A DNA stretch of 6,032 bases from DATBIO01 sp036556965 (lineage in GTDB: Bacteria > Acidobacteriota > Vicinamibacteria > Fen-336), in contig DATBIO010000255.1 in the NCBI GenBank assembly GCA_036556965.1, positions 1 to 6,032 of the forward strand, in the 5' to 3' direction. Below, piece after piece: positions 5,754-6,032 of the stretch. The translations under genes were made by a program, and so were the position numbers. Position 1 is the first letter of the stretch; the number at the start of each line of letters is the position of its first letter. Under the pieces are notes generated by a model. The model made no database searches, had not been told where the DNA came from, and saw nothing but the letters and a program-made list of their open reading frames with translations.

Positions 5754-6032
5754 CTACCGGGGCGCGGGTGCGGGTCCCGGGGCGGACAGCCCCAGGCGGG
5801 CGCGCTGGCGGGCCGCTTCGGCGGGCCGTCCCCACGACTCGTACAGGGCAACCACGCGCTGGCCCGCCTCCCGCGTGCGGCGGTAGTCCCGGCCGCGCCG
5901 GCGCTCGAGGATGGGGTAGCTCTCGACGAGAAGCGGCTCGGCCTCCGCATGGCGGCCCAGCACCGTGAGGCAGCCACCCAGGAGGCTGCGGGCCTCCGCC
6001 GTACGCCAGTCGTCGCTCGTGAAGGCCCCCGC
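5754..6032 (-). CDS. C-terminal TPR region of a larger protein, probably a Ser/Thr kinase with TPR repeats (5' end outside window)
   Basis: The frame is open to the window edge and ends at TAG; 92 residues are visible. Two TPR-like helix pairs can be seen, at about residues 8-42 (WRTAEARSLLGGCLTVLGR, then AEAEPLLVESYPIL) and about 50-80 (TREAGQRVVALYESWGRPAE, then AARQRARL). The tail is Ala/Pro-rich. TPR repeats mediate protein-protein contact. This phrasing, with LLVESYPIL and VALYESWGRP, is what I know from the C-termini of Ser/Thr protein kinases of Acidobacteriota and Gemmatimonadota, but no kinase motif lies in the window, so that part is inference. A start inside the window is unlikely because the TPR pattern continues to the edge. 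The gene runs in the same direction as the receptor, 71 nt away, and could be co-transcribed or unrelated. Confidence 0.75.
   Translation of the reverse strand, partial: AGAFTSDDWRTAEARSLLGGCLTVLGRHAEAEPLLVESYPILERRRGRDYRRTREAGQRVVALYESWGRPAEAARQRARLGLSAPGPAPAPR

Overview
The window is very GC-rich, with nearly every third codon position G or C, and almost fully coding. An ECF sigma factor, a FecR-type anti-sigma factor and an STN-bearing TonB receptor imply a Gram-negative cell with an outer membrane. A TPR tail of the kind found on bacterial Ser/Thr kinases adds to this. Together with the style of the receptor, it suggests an Acidobacteriota- or Gemmatimonadota-like organism. That is a judgement from protein style; no marker gene is present.

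Layout. On the + strand, positions 1-1387 hold a two-component pair. The 3' part of a HisKA_3-type histidine kinase (start outside the window) overlaps by ATGA with a complete NarL/LuxR-type response regulator. Positions 1388-1554 are a convergent intergenic stretch with inverted repeats and no convincing gene. On the - strand, reading from high to low coordinates, come the C-terminal end of a TPR protein (6032-5754), a 71-nt gap, and an STN-plus-plug-plus-barrel TonB-dependent receptor (5682-3157). After a 28-nt gap follows an ECF sigma factor (3128-2541, GTG start), which overlaps by ATGA with a FecR-like transmembrane anti-sigma factor (2544-1555).

How the genes work together. Receptor, sigma factor and FecR protein form a complete cell-surface-signalling unit of the Fec/Fox/Pup kind. 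By analogy, ligand binding at the outer-membrane receptor exposes its periplasmic STN domain to the periplasmic part of the FecR protein, which then frees or activates the sigma factor. The receptor comes first and the regulators follow, whereas the classic order is sigma, fecR, receptor. The FecR protein ends in an STN-like domain of the same class as the one at the start of the receptor. The ligand cannot be read from the sequence: no iron, haem or glycan gene lies in view. The two-component pair converges on this unit and need not be functionally linked to it.

I found no mobile element, CRISPR array, tRNA or rRNA, and no clear new kind of system. The points most worth a second look are the gene order, the paired STN domains, and the structured leader and spacer sequences on the - strand.
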